A stretch of DNA of 40,255 nt from an uncultured Mycoplasmatota bacterium (lineage in GTDB: Bacteria; Bacillota_I; Bacilli_A; RF39; UBA660), in the NCBI GenBank assembly GCA_946486465.1, contig CAMLTY010000006.1, positions 1 to 40,255 on the forward strand, in the 5' to 3' direction. Shown here in pieces: positions 6,877-15,680 of the stretch. Positions within the stretch are counted from its first letter, which is position 1, and every line of letters begins with the position of its first letter. The notes under the pieces are model-generated. The model did no database searches. It was given only the letters and a program-made list of their open reading frames with translations, and was not told the origin of the DNA. The position numbers were made by a program, and so were the translations under genes.

Positions 6877-9165
6877 TTAATCATTTATACCTTTTATTAT
6901 TTTTTCACTCACTTCTTTAACTACTTTTTTCTTTTTATTATTATTTTTCTTCTTACTTGCAAAGAACACATAAAGCCAGCCTGCAAGTAATAATGATGAA
7001 TAAGTACCAGCGATTAATCCTACTATCATCGCTACATTAAAGGTTAATATTTCTCTACTTCCCATAACAAGTAAAGCAATTACTGGAAGTAAGGTAGTTA
7101 ATGATGTATAAATACTTCTTGACATAGTTTCTTTAATACTTATATTAACTACATCTTTAAGTTCTTCTTTATTAAGGTTTTCTTTATCTTTCTTTCTTAA
7201 ATTTTCTCTTACTCTATCAAAGACAACTATTGTATTATTTATAGAATATCCAATAATGGCAAGTACCGCTGCAATAAACATTGAATTTACTTCTACTCTT
7301 AAAAGGATAACACTTGCAACCATCATTAAGGCATCATGTACTAAACAGATAACTGATGAAATACCATAACTAAATTTAAATCTAAAGGTAATATATAGAA
7401 TTATTCCTATTAAAGAGATAACTATTGAGAATATGGCATTTTTAATTAAATCTTGTTTAACGACATTAGAAACAACTCCAATATCAACACTAGCATTATA
7501 TTTATCTAAGAAATAACTCTCTACTTTATTAATCTCATCTTCTTTTAACTCATCACATACTCTAATATCAGTTTCACTACTAGTAATATCAATACTTACT
7601 TCATCAAGTTTTAACTCTTTTAAATCACTTCTTAAGTCTTTTTCACTAACTTCTGTTGTTGCAAGAGTAATATCACTACCAGCTTGAAAGTCAATACCAA
7701 GATTCATTCCTTTAAAAGCAAACATAACGACTGATGCCAGTATTACTACTAAACTAAAGGCAGCAAAGAATTTACTAAGACCTAGATAGTTGTAAGTAGG
7801 TTTCTTATCAGTTTTATTAATATTTTCTTCATGTACACCAATAAATAAGTTTAATTTATTGTCAAAGTATTTAGTCTTAACAAACATCTTCATTAAGATT
7901 CTTGTAATACCAACCATAGTAACCATTGTTACAATGATATTAATGATAAGCATTGTTGCAAAACCTTTAACACTAGATTCACCTAAGTAGAACATGATAA
8001 TGGCAACTAATAATGTTGTAAGGTTAGCATCAAGTATTGTTCCAAAGCTTGCTTTACTACCATTTTTAAAGGCCGTCTCTAAACTTCTTCCTTTAAGTAG
8101 TTCTTCTTTAATACGAGAATAAGTTAAGACATTAGCATCAACTGCCATACCTATACCAAGAATTAAAGCGGCAATACCAGGTAGAGTTAAGACTCCACCA
8201 ATTAGCCAGAAGGCTGCAAATACGAATAAGGTATATAAAAGTATAGATACTGCAGAGATAATACCTGCAAAGTTATAAATACCAATAAGTAATATAATAA
8301 TAGCAAGAACACCGGCAATACCAGCATACATTGTCATAGTAAGGGTTGCATCTCCAAAACTAGCTCCTACTGTCTTACTAGATATTTCTGTAAGTTTAGC
8401 AGGAAGACTTCCTGAATTAATTAAATCAACTAAATTACTAGCTTCTTCTTCTGTAAAGTTACCCTGAATAATAACATCACTAGCAAAACCTTCAGAAACA
8501 GTCGCTGCACTTATACAATTACTCTCACTTGTTCCACACATACTAGCTTCATTAGCATAAGAATCAGTCATTTCATTATAATCTAACCAAATAACTATAA
8601 CGTTATTTTCATAATCTTTAACAGCATTAGTTACTTTATAGAAAGTATCTTTATCTTTAACTGCTAAACTAACAGCAGGTCTACCATTTTGATCTGTAGT
8701 AAGTCTAGCCCCACCTGCTTCTAAGACATCACTAGACATTAGTAAATTATCTTCACTATCTCTAAAAGTTAGAGTTGCAACAGTAGATAATGTCTCTCTC
8801 GCTTCATCTTTATTAGTAACACCAGCAAGTTTAACTCTAATCTTATCATTACCTTCTAAAGTTATTTCCGGTTCACTAACTCCTAAAGTATCAATACGTT
8901 TAAGCATACTTTTATAAGTTGCATTTAACTTATCTTTAGTCATCTTACTTCCATCAATAGGGCTAACTTCATAAAGTATTTCAAAGCCTCCTTGTAAATC
9001 AAGGCCAAAGTTTAATGACTTAAATAATGGTACTATTAAAAAGCATACTATGACAGCTATTACTACTAGTAATCCTGTCTTTACTAACATACTTTTCTTC
9101 TCTTTAGCCATATGACCTCTTTCTTTTTTTATCTTTTTTTCTTTAATTTTCTTATCTTTCTTCAT
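6877..9165 (-). CDS. secDF: Fused protein-export membrane protein SecDF
   Basis: SecDF uses the proton gradient to pull proteins out of the SecYEG channel. This 762-residue protein is the fused form. After a lysine-rich N-terminus comes a membrane helix (about 25-50) and the SecD signature GLDLQGGFEILYEV. The P1 extracytoplasmic region follows, then helices with GMAVDANVLTYSRIKEELL. The SecF half begins near 460 and contains GMNLGIDFQAGSDI and GYSINNTIVVFDRVRENLR. Length is normal for the fusion. A GGAGG site lies at 6 nt spacing before the ATG. It follows comN by about 20 nt, a conserved neighbour pair. Confidence 0.97.
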   Translation of the reverse strand: MKKDKKIKEKKIKKERGHMAKEKKSMLVKTGLLVVIAVIVCFLIVPLFKSLNFGLDLQGGFEILYEVSPIDGSKMTKDKLNATYKSMLKRIDTLGVSEPEITLEGNDKIRVKLAGVTNKDEARETLSTVATLTFRDSEDNLLMSSDVLEAGGARLTTDQNGRPAVSLAVKDKDTFYKVTNAVKDYENNVIVIWLDYNEMTDSYANEASMCGTSESNCISAATVSEGFASDVIIQGNFTEEEASNLVDLINSGSLPAKLTEISSKTVGASFGDATLTMTMYAGIAGVLAIIILLIGIYNFAGIISAVSILLYTLFVFAAFWLIGGVLTLPGIAALILGIGMAVDANVLTYSRIKEELLKGRSLETAFKNGSKASFGTILDANLTTLLVAIIMFYLGESSVKGFATMLIINIIVTMVTMVGITRILMKMFVKTKYFDNKLNLFIGVHEENINKTDKKPTYNYLGLSKFFAAFSLVVILASVVMFAFKGMNLGIDFQAGSDITLATTEVSEKDLRSDLKELKLDEVSIDITSSETDIRVCDELKEDEINKVESYFLDKYNASVDIGVVSNVVKQDLIKNAIFSIVISLIGIILYITFRFKFSYGISSVICLVHDALMMVASVILLRVEVNSMFIAAVLAIIGYSINNTIVVFDRVRENLRKKDKENLNKEELKDVVNISIKETMSRSIYTSLTTLLPVIALLVMGSREILTFNVAMIVGLIAGTYSSLLLAGWLYVFFASKKKNNNKKKKVVKEVSEKIIKGIND

Positions 9166-9186
9166 GACATACCTCCGATTATGTTT

Positions 9187-9453
9187 CTAAATGATTTCTA
9201 TATTTTCTCTTTTGGCAAGATTATCTTTAAGATATTTATTTAATAGTTTATTATCACAATTTAAAATATCACTAACTATATCACTAAGTTCTAGATTATG
9301 AGCTTTAGACCATTTAGTTAGTATTAGATAGTTCCAAACATCGTTTTTATGAATATGACGATACCCAAGTCTATCTAATTCGCTTTTTTTTGCATCTAAA
9401 GCAGGTTCTATCATCTGATATAATTCTTCTTTACTATTAAAGGTAAAATCCAT
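9187..9453 (-). CDS. comN: ComN-like post-transcriptional regulator
   Basis: The protein is a small cytosolic member of the post-transcriptional regulator family (PF13797) typified by Bacillus ComN (YrzD), which binds competence mRNA and interacts with DivIVA. The 88 residues show the family pattern: helix EELYQMIEPALDAKKSEL, then G-Y-x-x-I-x-x-x-D-V-W-x-Y-L (GYRHIHKNDVWNYL), then LSDIVSDILNC. The family typically sits next to secDF, as here. No competence genes are in the window, so its target in this organism is unknown. Confidence 0.8.
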   Translation of the reverse strand: MDFTFNSKEELYQMIEPALDAKKSELDRLGYRHIHKNDVWNYLILTKWSKAHNLELSDIVSDILNCDNKLLNKYLKDNLAKRENIEII

Positions 9454-9488
9454 AAAGATACCACACCTTTCCTTACCAAACTAATAAT

Positions 9489-9497
9489 ATTATAGCA
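9489..9497 (-). promoter_or_regulatory. Extended -10 promoter for comN-secDF operon
   Basis: On the minus strand TGCTATAAT is an extended -10 box (9489-9497) without a good -35 box. It is likely to start the run comN-secDF-hypothetical-rel-dtd-permease. Confidence 0.55.
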
Positions 9498-9598
9498 TTT
9501 ATAAGTCAAAAAGAAAGAAAAAAAGTAGAAAAAAGTCATAAATATTAGATAAAACTTAATATTTAAGTATAGAAATTCAAATGATACAAGTACCTTAT

Positions 9599-9627
9599 TT
9601 GTCTTTTGTAACTTTTTACTGTAAAAT
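9599..9627 (+). promoter_or_regulatory. Sigma-A promoter for yigZ
   Basis: TTGTCT (9599-9604), a 17-nt spacer and TAAAAT (9622-9627), followed by the GAAAGGA ribosome binding site at about 9638. Confidence 0.65.
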
Positions 9628-9650
9628 AAAAATATAGAAAGGAACTAACT

Positions 9651-10232
9651 ATGAAAAGTATTATAAATAAAGAAATATATGAAATAACTATTAAAAACTC
9701 CAAATTTATAGGAGTTATTATACCTATAGAATCTTTAGATGATGTTAAAGATAATATAAATAAATTAAAAGAAGAATATAAAAACGCCACTCATTATTGT
9801 TATGCCTTTAAACTGATTAATGATAAAGGCTTTAGTGATGATGGAGAGCCTAATAAGACAGCAGGTATACCTATTCTAAATGTAATTGAAGGTAATGACT
9901 TAGTAAATGTCTTAGTTGTAGTAATAAGATACTTTGGAGGTATTAAATTAGGACCGGGTGGACTTATTAGAGCCTATTCTAGTACTTGTAAAGAAGTTAT
10001 TAATAAATCTACTTTAGTAGAATTAATTAAGGGAATAGAGGCATCTATTACTTTTAATTATTCTAAAGAAAAAGAGATTAATTATTTACTTAAAGATAGT
10101 ATTATAAAAAGTAAATTATATGAAGAAAACTGTACTTATATAATAGAGACTACTAAAGAGGTATTAGATAGTATTTCTAACCTTGTTACAATTAACTATG
10201 TAAATGAAAAAATAATTCCTAAACATAACTAG
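9651..10232 (+). CDS. YigZ/IMPACT family protein
   Basis: The protein belongs to the YigZ/YvyE family related to the eukaryotic GCN2 regulator IMPACT; the bacterial role is not firmly known. The N-terminal UPF0029 domain shows NSKFIGVI, the ATHYCYAF strand, FSDDGEPNKTAGIPIL and the signature RYFGGIKLGPGGLIRAYS (about 92-109). The C-terminal DUF1949-like half follows. Length, 193 residues, is close to the usual 200-215. Its TAG stop lies on a CTAG palindrome shared with the convergent XRE gene. Confidence 0.92.
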   Translation: MKSIINKEIYEITIKNSKFIGVIIPIESLDDVKDNINKLKEEYKNATHYCYAFKLINDKGFSDDGEPNKTAGIPILNVIEGNDLVNVLVVVIRYFGGIKLGPGGLIRAYSSTCKEVINKSTLVELIKGIEASITFNYSKEKEINYLLKDSIIKSKLYEENCTYIIETTKEVLDSISNLVTINYVNEKIIPKHN

Positions 10233-10242
10233 GAATTATTTT
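10209..10242. terminator. Bidirectional terminator shared by yigZ and the XRE membrane regulator
   Basis: An 11-13 bp stem (AATAATTCCTA at 10211-10221, TAGGAATTATT at 10230-10240) has A-runs on one side and T-runs on the other, so it can work in both directions. Both stop codons lie inside it. Confidence 0.75.
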
Positions 10243-11608
10243 CATTAAAGAATTCTTTATTATTATTTTTTATTATATTTATATTATTACTACTAGTCTT
10301 AATAGTAACTTTGTATTCATTTATTTTATCATAATTATAGATCTTGCCATCCTTGATATCCTTACTTACTTTATCTAAGGCCTCTTTAAAACTAAATTCT
10401 TTAGGGCTATCCATATAAACTAATAAATTATTATTGTGTACTTCTATTTCTATATTGTTGTTTATTAAATAATCATAATAAGTAACATCTACTTCTATTT
10501 CATCTGTTAAGCTATCATCTACTACATACTCTATATCATTATAGTAATAGCCTATTGTCTTAAAATTATTTGTCATAGGAAGTGTTTCACTAATCTCTTT
10601 AGTCTTTACATCTTTTGGTAATTCGTTTACATAAGTAATAGAGAAAAACTCAAAAGCAAAGATAATAGAACCTATTACAACTATAACTAGTGATGTAAGT
10701 AATGTAATCATTACTCTTTTATAATTATTCTTATGATTAATTACAAAGTTTAATAGTACTTCAAAACATAATGAAGCAATAATAAGTCCTACAATTGTCC
10801 ATAAAAGTATTCCTACTAAAGGTAATCCTTTTATAACAAATAATACTTCAAAGCCTAACATAACAGCAAGGACTACTATACATATAAGTGGTGCGAAAAG
10901 AAATAATACTACAAAGAACTTAATAATATAAATGATTATCTTAGCAAGTAATCTTGTTAAAGAATTACTATTACTGCTATTATCTTTAATAATAACCTTC
11001 TCTACTTCTTCTACTCTTTTCTCTTTAACCTTTGCAACTATCTCTTTATCAGTATCTTCTTTTATCTTAATTCTATCTAAATATTTAATCTTTAAGACAT
11101 ATGCAAAAATAACGATAGCGAAGACACTATATAAGATATCTACTATTAGCCTAAATAATGTATTTAATGTAGGTCCTACATAAGTAATACCTTCTAAAAG
11201 ATTAGTACCGATTAAGTTTTCTATAATGTCTTTTGGAATAGTACCTACTAAAATAATTAATATTAAAAGAAATACTGTTACTAAAAACTCTATTATCTCT
11301 TTAAAGCTCATACTTTCAAATAGGCATACAATCTTTTTCATTAAAGTATTAAACTTATCTAAGATATCTTTAGTATTAATAGAAGATTCTTTATCAAGAC
11401 TATCTATATCTACATCTCCATTTACTAACGTATCCATATCGACATTAAGTATCTTACAAATAGATATTAGTTTATCTATTTCAGGATAACTTGCTCCACT
11501 TTCCCATTTAGATACAGATTGTCTTGTAACATCAAGCTTTTCAGCTAGAGCTTCTTGACTCATATTTTCTCTTTTTCTTAACTTTTGCAAATTAGTAGCA
11601 AAAAACAT
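10229..11608 (-). CDS. XRE-family regulator with membrane domain
   Basis: The N-terminal 65 residues form an XRE helix-turn-helix (LRKRENMSQEALAEKLDVTR, then QSVSKWESGASYPEIDKLI). After a linker come about six hydrophobic helices in two groups (roughly 110-190 and 225-335), then an extracytoplasmic, Asn-rich beta-type tail of about 120 residues with a VTIKTSSNNINII ladder. It is therefore a membrane-anchored DNA-binding protein that could sense an envelope signal. The ATG at 11606-11608 is preferred (GAGGTG at 6 nt) over the GTG three codons earlier. Targets are unknown; it lies alone between two terminators. Confidence 0.75.
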   Translation of the reverse strand: MFFATNLQKLRKRENMSQEALAEKLDVTRQSVSKWESGASYPEIDKLISICKILNVDMDTLVNGDVDIDSLDKESSINTKDILDKFNTLMKKIVCLFESMSFKEIIEFLVTVFLLILIILVGTIPKDIIENLIGTNLLEGITYVGPTLNTLFRLIVDILYSVFAIVIFAYVLKIKYLDRIKIKEDTDKEIVAKVKEKRVEEVEKVIIKDNSSNSNSLTRLLAKIIIYIIKFFVVLFLFAPLICIVVLAVMLGFEVLFVIKGLPLVGILLWTIVGLIIASLCFEVLLNFVINHKNNYKRVMITLLTSLVIVVIGSIIFAFEFFSITYVNELPKDVKTKEISETLPMTNNFKTIGYYYNDIEYVVDDSLTDEIEVDVTYYDYLINNNIEIEVHNNNLLVYMDSPKEFSFKEALDKVSKDIKDGKIYNYDKINEYKVTIKTSSNNINIIKNNNKEFFNENNS

Positions 11609-11693
11609 ATTTCTCACCTCGTGTTAAATTTATCAAAAAACTTGGTTGCGTCCCACCAATTTTCAGTTAATTTATGTAAATTTTTAGTTGCAT

Positions 11694-11722
11694 CAAAGAA
11701 AAAAGACTAGTTTTTACTAGTC
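11694..11722 (-). terminator. Terminator of cvpA-trxA
   Basis: On the minus strand GACTAGT-AAAA-ACTAGTC (11705-11722) is followed by TTTTTTCTTT. The trxA stop codon TAG is inside the stem. Confidence 0.85.
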
Positions 11723-12022
11723 CCTTGGTAACCAAGATACTATTTCATCTAGATTATGGTAACCTACTTCTTTTTTAACTAAAGTACCATTTCTATATAC
11801 TTCTATAGTAGGTACACTCATAATACCATGAGCTCTTGTTAAGTCATCAAGCTTGTCTATATCTACTTTAACAACTTTAATTCTTGGAAACTTCTCAGCT
11901 ATTTCTTCTAATACTGGGCTTAACATTTTACATGGTCCACACCAAGTAGCAAAGAAATCTACTAGAACATCTCCTTCTTTAATCAATTTTTCAAAATCAT
12001 CTACATTTTCTAAATAATTCAT
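11717..12022 (-). CDS. trxA: Thioredoxin
   Basis: Cytosolic dithiol-disulfide reductase. The 101-residue protein has the redox motif ATWCGPCKMLSP (about 24-35), VDIDKL, and the cis-Pro motif VPTIEVYRNG (about 70-79). Length and fold are standard. The ATG follows AGGAGG. It lies 10 nt after cvpA and is co-transcribed with it. Confidence 0.97.
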   Translation of the reverse strand: MNYLENVDDFEKLIKEGDVLVDFFATWCGPCKMLSPVLEEIAEKFPRIKVVKVDIDKLDDLTRAHGIMSVPTIEVYRNGTLVKKEVGYHNLDEIVSWLPRD

Positions 12023-12032
12023 TTTATTCCTC

Positions 12033-12740
12033 CTATCTATATTTATCTATTACACCATCAAGGCCACTAATATCATCAAGTTTTCCTGTTTTCTTAACAT
12101 TATCCATAAACTCTACTGATACCGTCTTATATTTTAGCATAATATCTATAACTTTTAAATCATTAGTATTTCTATCATCACCGCTAGATAAACTAAGTAC
12201 ATCTTCTATTGCATAGTTGAGCCCTCCTAAGCTATCTTTAAGTACTGGGCTATCATTAACAATAAATTGTCTAACACCTGAGGACATAAATAGTTCACTA
12301 CCACTCATAGGTATAGCGATAACATTAAGGATTATAAACATTAAGATATAACCTTCTAATAGTCCTACAATAAATCCTAATAATTTATTAGGTAGAGCAA
12401 GGATTATTGTAGCATTAATAATTTTATTAAATATTCCTGTAACATCTACTAGAATTTGAAGAATTAATCTAAATAAAATTACTAATATTAAGAATGCTAT
12501 CAATTGATAGAATATTATATTTAAACTTACTAAATTACCTAAAGGTATTCTAAAATTAAAGAATGGTAAGTTCTGACAAAAAAGTGAAGCTATTACATCT
12601 TTTAAGAAAAAGGATAAGGCAAAAACAACTATTGTTCCTACAATTATAACAAGTTCTTTAAGAATCCCTCTTCTACTTCCAATCACTCCACAGAGTAAAA
12701 TAAGTAATACTATAACTACACTAAATATATTTGGGCTCAT
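12033..12740 (-). CDS. CvpA family membrane protein
   Basis: The protein is CvpA-like, a family first tied to colicin V production and in Bacillota often encoded near DNA repair or thioredoxin genes; the molecular role is unclear. Four hydrophobic helices are visible (about 5-25, 29-50, 75-100 and 110-145) with the family motif GSRRGILKELV after helix 1 and LPNKLLGFIVGLLEGYIL near helix 4. The soluble C-terminal tail is about 75 residues. Length, 235, is within the family range. It diverges from rnhC. Confidence 0.82.
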   Translation of the reverse strand: MSPNIFSVVIVLLILLCGVIGSRRGILKELVIIVGTIVVFALSFFLKDVIASLFCQNLPFFNFRIPLGNLVSLNIIFYQLIAFLILVILFRLILQILVDVTGIFNKIINATIILALPNKLLGFIVGLLEGYILMFIILNVIAIPMSGSELFMSSGVRQFIVNDSPVLKDSLGGLNYAIEDVLSLSSGDDRNTNDLKVIDIMLKYKTVSVEFMDNVKKTGKLDDISGLDGVIDKYR

Positions 12741-12787
12741 AAAACCACACTCCTTCTATATTTATTATAAACTATATTTTAAAACTA

Positions 12788-12796
12788 TGCTATAAT
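12788..12796 (+). promoter_or_regulatory. Extended -10 promoter for rnhC
   Basis: TGCTATAAT (12788-12796) is a perfect extended -10 box 22 nt before the start codon. On the opposite strand a TATAAT (12764-12769) probably serves cvpA, so the two divergent promoters lie face to face in a gap of 77 bases. Confidence 0.65.
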
Positions 12797-12817
12797 ATTT
12801 TGTAAGAGGTGTAAAGT

Positions 12818-13729
12818 ATGAACGTTGTTATAAAAGTAAATGATGAAGTTAAACAAAAAATGATAGAGTATTATAAGGATAAAATGCGTGATAAAAAGAT
12901 TCCTTATGTCGTATTTCAAGCGAAAGATGAAGATACTGTTATTACGATGTATGAATCTGGTAAAGTTATGTTTCAAGGATTGTCAGCTGATGTAGATGCT
13001 AGTATGTGGGGTACTATATTAAGTAATACAAAAGAGGAAAAAGAAAAACAGAAAGAAAAGGATTCTATATATCATAATTGTTCTTCTGTTGGTAGTGACG
13101 AGGTAGGAACAGGAGACTACTTTGGCCCTATTGTGGTAACGTCAACATATGTAAGTAAGGATAATGTAAAATACTTAGAAGATTTAGGAATAAGAGATTC
13201 TAAAAAACTAACTGATGACTTTATTTTAAAAATAACTCCAGAACTTATTAAAAAGATTCCTTATCGCAGTTTAATTTTAACTAATAAAGAATATAATGAA
13301 AAGTATAGCAAAGATATTAATATGAATAAGATTAAAGCCATTATGCATAACAAAGTACTTTATCAAATAATGCAAGATTTAAAACCAGAAGTTGACTATA
13401 TTATTGTCGATGAATTTGCAAGAGAAGCTAGATACTATGATTATATTAAAGATGTTCCTAATGTTCAAAGAGGTATTACTTTTATTCAAAAGGCAGAAGA
13501 TAAGAATTTAGCAGTTGGAGCAGCATCTATTATTAGTAGATATATATTTCTAAAAGAGTTTGACAAACTTTGTGATGAAGTAGGTCTACCTCTTCCTAAA
13601 GGAGCAGGTCCTGAAGTTGATAAAGTTGGGGAAGAACTTGTTAATAAGTATGGAGAAGAGAAGTTAAAAGAAGTAGCAAAGTATAACTTTAAGAATACCC
13701 AAAGAATATTAAAAACTCTTATATTTTAA
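12818..13729 (+). CDS. rnhC: Ribonuclease HIII
   Basis: RNase HIII cleaves the RNA strand of RNA-DNA hybrids in the cytosol. The N-terminal substrate-binding domain (about 1-75) contains YVVFQAKDEDTVITMYESGKV. The catalytic domain opens with GSDEVGTGDYFGPIVV (about 90-105), giving the Asp-Glu pair of the HIII type, and continues with DSKKLTDD, VDEFA and KAEDKNLAVGAASIISRY. Length, 303 residues, is normal. An AAGAGGTG site precedes the ATG. Confidence 0.96.
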   Translation: MNVVIKVNDEVKQKMIEYYKDKMRDKKIPYVVFQAKDEDTVITMYESGKVMFQGLSADVDASMWGTILSNTKEEKEKQKEKDSIYHNCSSVGSDEVGTGDYFGPIVVTSTYVSKDNVKYLEDLGIRDSKKLTDDFILKITPELIKKIPYRSLILTNKEYNEKYSKDINMNKIKAIMHNKVLYQIMQDLKPEVDYIIVDEFAREARYYDYIKDVPNVQRGITFIQKAEDKNLAVGAASIISRYIFLKEFDKLCDEVGLPLPKGAGPEVDKVGEELVNKYGEEKLKEVAKYNFKNTQRILKTLIF

Positions 13730-13730
13730 A

Positions 13731-13768
13731 AGTCCATAGATTAATCAATATATCTATGAACTTTTTTT
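13731..13768 (+). terminator. Terminator of rnhC
   Basis: AGTCCATAGAT (13731-13741) pairs with ATCTATGAACT (13752-13762) with one mismatch, followed by a T7 tract. A-rich flanks mean it may also terminate rloB transcription from the other side. Confidence 0.75.
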
Positions 13769-13781
13769 ACGAAGTTATCCT

Positions 13782-14381
13782 CTACTTAATTAATTCTTCT
13801 ACTATCTTATACATCTCTGTACTAGGATTAGCATCCACCATTCCAATTATCTTATTATTATCTAATTGAAAGGATTCCAACTGCTTCGCATTTTTTATTG
13901 CTTCAGAAACTTTATCTTTAATTTCCGGAAATATATTTATATTCTTCTCATATTTTGGATAATACTTCTTTAATTTATTTATAACATCATTATTAGATAA
14001 CCAAGCTGTAGTATACTCAAAATGTAATAGAAACCATAATTCAATACAAGGATTTGATGTTATCATAATAATATGATATTTTTTAGCAAGTTTTCTGGCT
14101 TTTATTATTTGCACATTTTTTCTTTCGTCCAAATCCGTATCAAATATACAATATGCTCTGTCATTTTCTTCCAAATTAAGACCAAGTTCTTTAACTTTAA
14201 TAATTGTCTTATTTACCAAATTAATAGGATCTGTTTCATTGCCAGGAACCAATTTAATTATATAATCTTTATCTCTTAATCTATAATTGCTAAAATAGTT
14301 ATTCTCTGTTTTATTTTTTCCCTCAAATGCTACCAAAATAACTTTTTTTGATTTGCGACTATTAATATTTCTTCTTCTCAT
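13782..14381 (-). CDS. rloB: RloB-like protein (AbiL second component)
   Basis: RloB-family proteins accompany RloA-type ATPases in AbiL-like abortive infection loci and in restriction-modification islands. The 199-residue protein has a basic N-terminus, ILVAFEGKNKTENNYF (Glu20, then T-E), YCIFDTDLDE (81-85 acidic cluster) and TSNPCIELWFLLHF. The Glu plus D-x-D pattern resembles a TOPRIM-type metal site, which suggests nuclease activity; that is inference. The start codon abuts the rloA stop, so the two are translationally coupled. Confidence 0.85.
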   Translation of the reverse strand: MRRRNINSRKSKKVILVAFEGKNKTENNYFSNYRLRDKDYIIKLVPGNETDPINLVNKTIIKVKELGLNLEENDRAYCIFDTDLDERKNVQIIKARKLAKKYHIIMITSNPCIELWFLLHFEYTTAWLSNNDVINKLKKYYPKYEKNINIFPEIKDKVSEAIKNAKQLESFQLDNNKIIGMVDANPSTEMYKIVEELIK

Positions 14382-15628
14382 TATTCCCCCATAAAATCAT
14401 TAAAATCATTTGTTATAAACGGAATAGCACCATATCTTCCTAATAAATACCCTTTTTCGACGTTTTCAGTTTTTCTTACCGAAAAATCATCTAATGGATA
14501 TATAGTACTTATACCATCATTAGGATTTTTTTCAGTAAACCAAATTTGATCTCTTCTTAATAAATCAAGATCTAATAAATTTGTATCGTGTGTATTGAAA
14601 ATCAATTGAGCACCTAATTTATTAACCTCTTTACTACTAAATATCTCCACAATATATTGAACAATAAATGGATGCAAGCTTTTATCTAATTCATCTATTA
14701 TTAGTACTTTTCTATTATCTAAAACATCTTTTAAAACTGGAATAAGTGAAAATACTGCTCGAGTACCAACAGATTCTTCATTTATATCAAGTTCATATAT
14801 TTCATTATTTATGATATGTTTTGTATTTACATTGTAAAATAAAGTATTGGATGGAATAAATTCTTTAAAAGTATCAGGAATCACTTTTAATTTTTCGGAT
14901 GTTATTTTTTCTTCAGAAACTTTATAACCACTTATATTAAAATCAGCTCTTTTCAAAAAGTCTAAAGCAAATTTTTCCAAAGTTTTATCTTCATCATTAT
15001 AATATTTGCCATATGAATAACCCTTTAATTGTTCATATGGTAAAATCACCCCTATTTTATCTGTTAAAAAATCATAAGCAGGTTTAGTCTTATCATAATT
15101 CCAAGTTGTTGCAGTTGTAATAAAAAATTTATTATCTGTATTTTTTTCACTTATATCATTAAGAAACTTTTCATCATTTATATTAAAAGAATATTTATTT
15201 ACATTTTCACGATTAAATATTTTGACTGGTCTTCCATTTGGATAATAATATAAATATTCCTTATATATTTTTTTATTGTCAGCTTTAAATCCATATTTAT
15301 ATTTTATATTATTTATAATGAATAATATTTCAAACTCACTTGGTTTAGACAACATTTTTTTATCCAGTTTAAAAGGAACAACTGGTAGTATAGAATCAGG
15401 TGTAAAAAAATTAGAATGTTTTATTATATTGCTAACAATTGCTAGAATGTTAAACAAATTGCTCTTACCTGAAGCATTCGCACCATATATAGCAGTAGTT
15501 TTTAGAATTTTAAGACCATTTACTTCTACGTAATTATCTTTTAATGTTGTATCAGAGGATGCTAACATACTAAAGGTTACTTTATCTTTAAAAGACAAAA
15601 AATTAGAAACACTAAACTCAATAATCAT
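14381..15628 (-). CDS. rloA: RloA-like AAA15-family ATPase (AbiL first component)
   Basis: This is an ABC/OLD-like ATPase with the nucleotide-binding fold split by a long insert: N-terminal EFSVSNFLSFKDKVTFSM, Walker A GANASGKSN (49-57), a signature-like ESVGTR (285-290), Walker B VLIIDELDKSLHP (308-320) and the switch His in NTHD (345-348). Such proteins act as sensors in AbiL, PARIS and related anti-phage systems. The 415-residue length is typical. It has its own consensus promoter and an AGGAGG site. All motifs are intact, so the pair looks functional. Confidence 0.87.
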   Translation of the reverse strand: MIIEFSVSNFLSFKDKVTFSMLASSDTTLKDNYVEVNGLKILKTTAIYGANASGKSNLFNILAIVSNIIKHSNFFTPDSILPVVPFKLDKKMLSKPSEFEILFIINNIKYKYGFKADNKKIYKEYLYYYPNGRPVKIFNRENVNKYSFNINDEKFLNDISEKNTDNKFFITTATTWNYDKTKPAYDFLTDKIGVILPYEQLKGYSYGKYYNDEDKTLEKFALDFLKRADFNISGYKVSEEKITSEKLKVIPDTFKEFIPSNTLFYNVNTKHIINNEIYELDINEESVGTRAVFSLIPVLKDVLDNRKVLIIDELDKSLHPFIVQYIVEIFSSKEVNKLGAQLIFNTHDTNLLDLDLLRRDQIWFTEKNPNDGISTIYPLDDFSVRKTENVEKGYLLGRYGAIPFITNDFNDFMGE

Positions 15629-15651
15629 AAATCATCCCTCCTATTTGTTAT

Positions 15652-15680
15652 ATTATATGCAATTTTAAAAGAAAAATCAA
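15652..15680 (-). promoter_or_regulatory. Sigma-A promoter for rloA-rloB
   Basis: On the minus strand TTGATT (15675-15680), 17-nt spacer, TATAAT (15652-15657). The -35 box lies inside one arm of the upstream fic terminator hairpin. Confidence 0.75.

Noticed and set aside
6720-6920. Plus-strand 66-codon hydrophobic frame
   Set aside because: Antisense to the basic hypothetical gene; the hydrophobicity comes from reading AT-rich codons in reverse.
9563-9790. Minus-strand 75-codon hydrophobic frame
   Set aside because: It is the antisense shadow of the yigZ start and promoter, without a ribosome binding site.
11618-11693. Operator for the XRE membrane regulator (TTGGT...ACCAA inverted repeat)
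   Set aside because: The arms are only five bases and no clear promoter overlaps them; not enough to call.
12785-12976. Minus-strand 63-codon frame opposite rnhC
   Set aside because: It covers the rnhC promoter and start on the other strand and has no start signals of its own.
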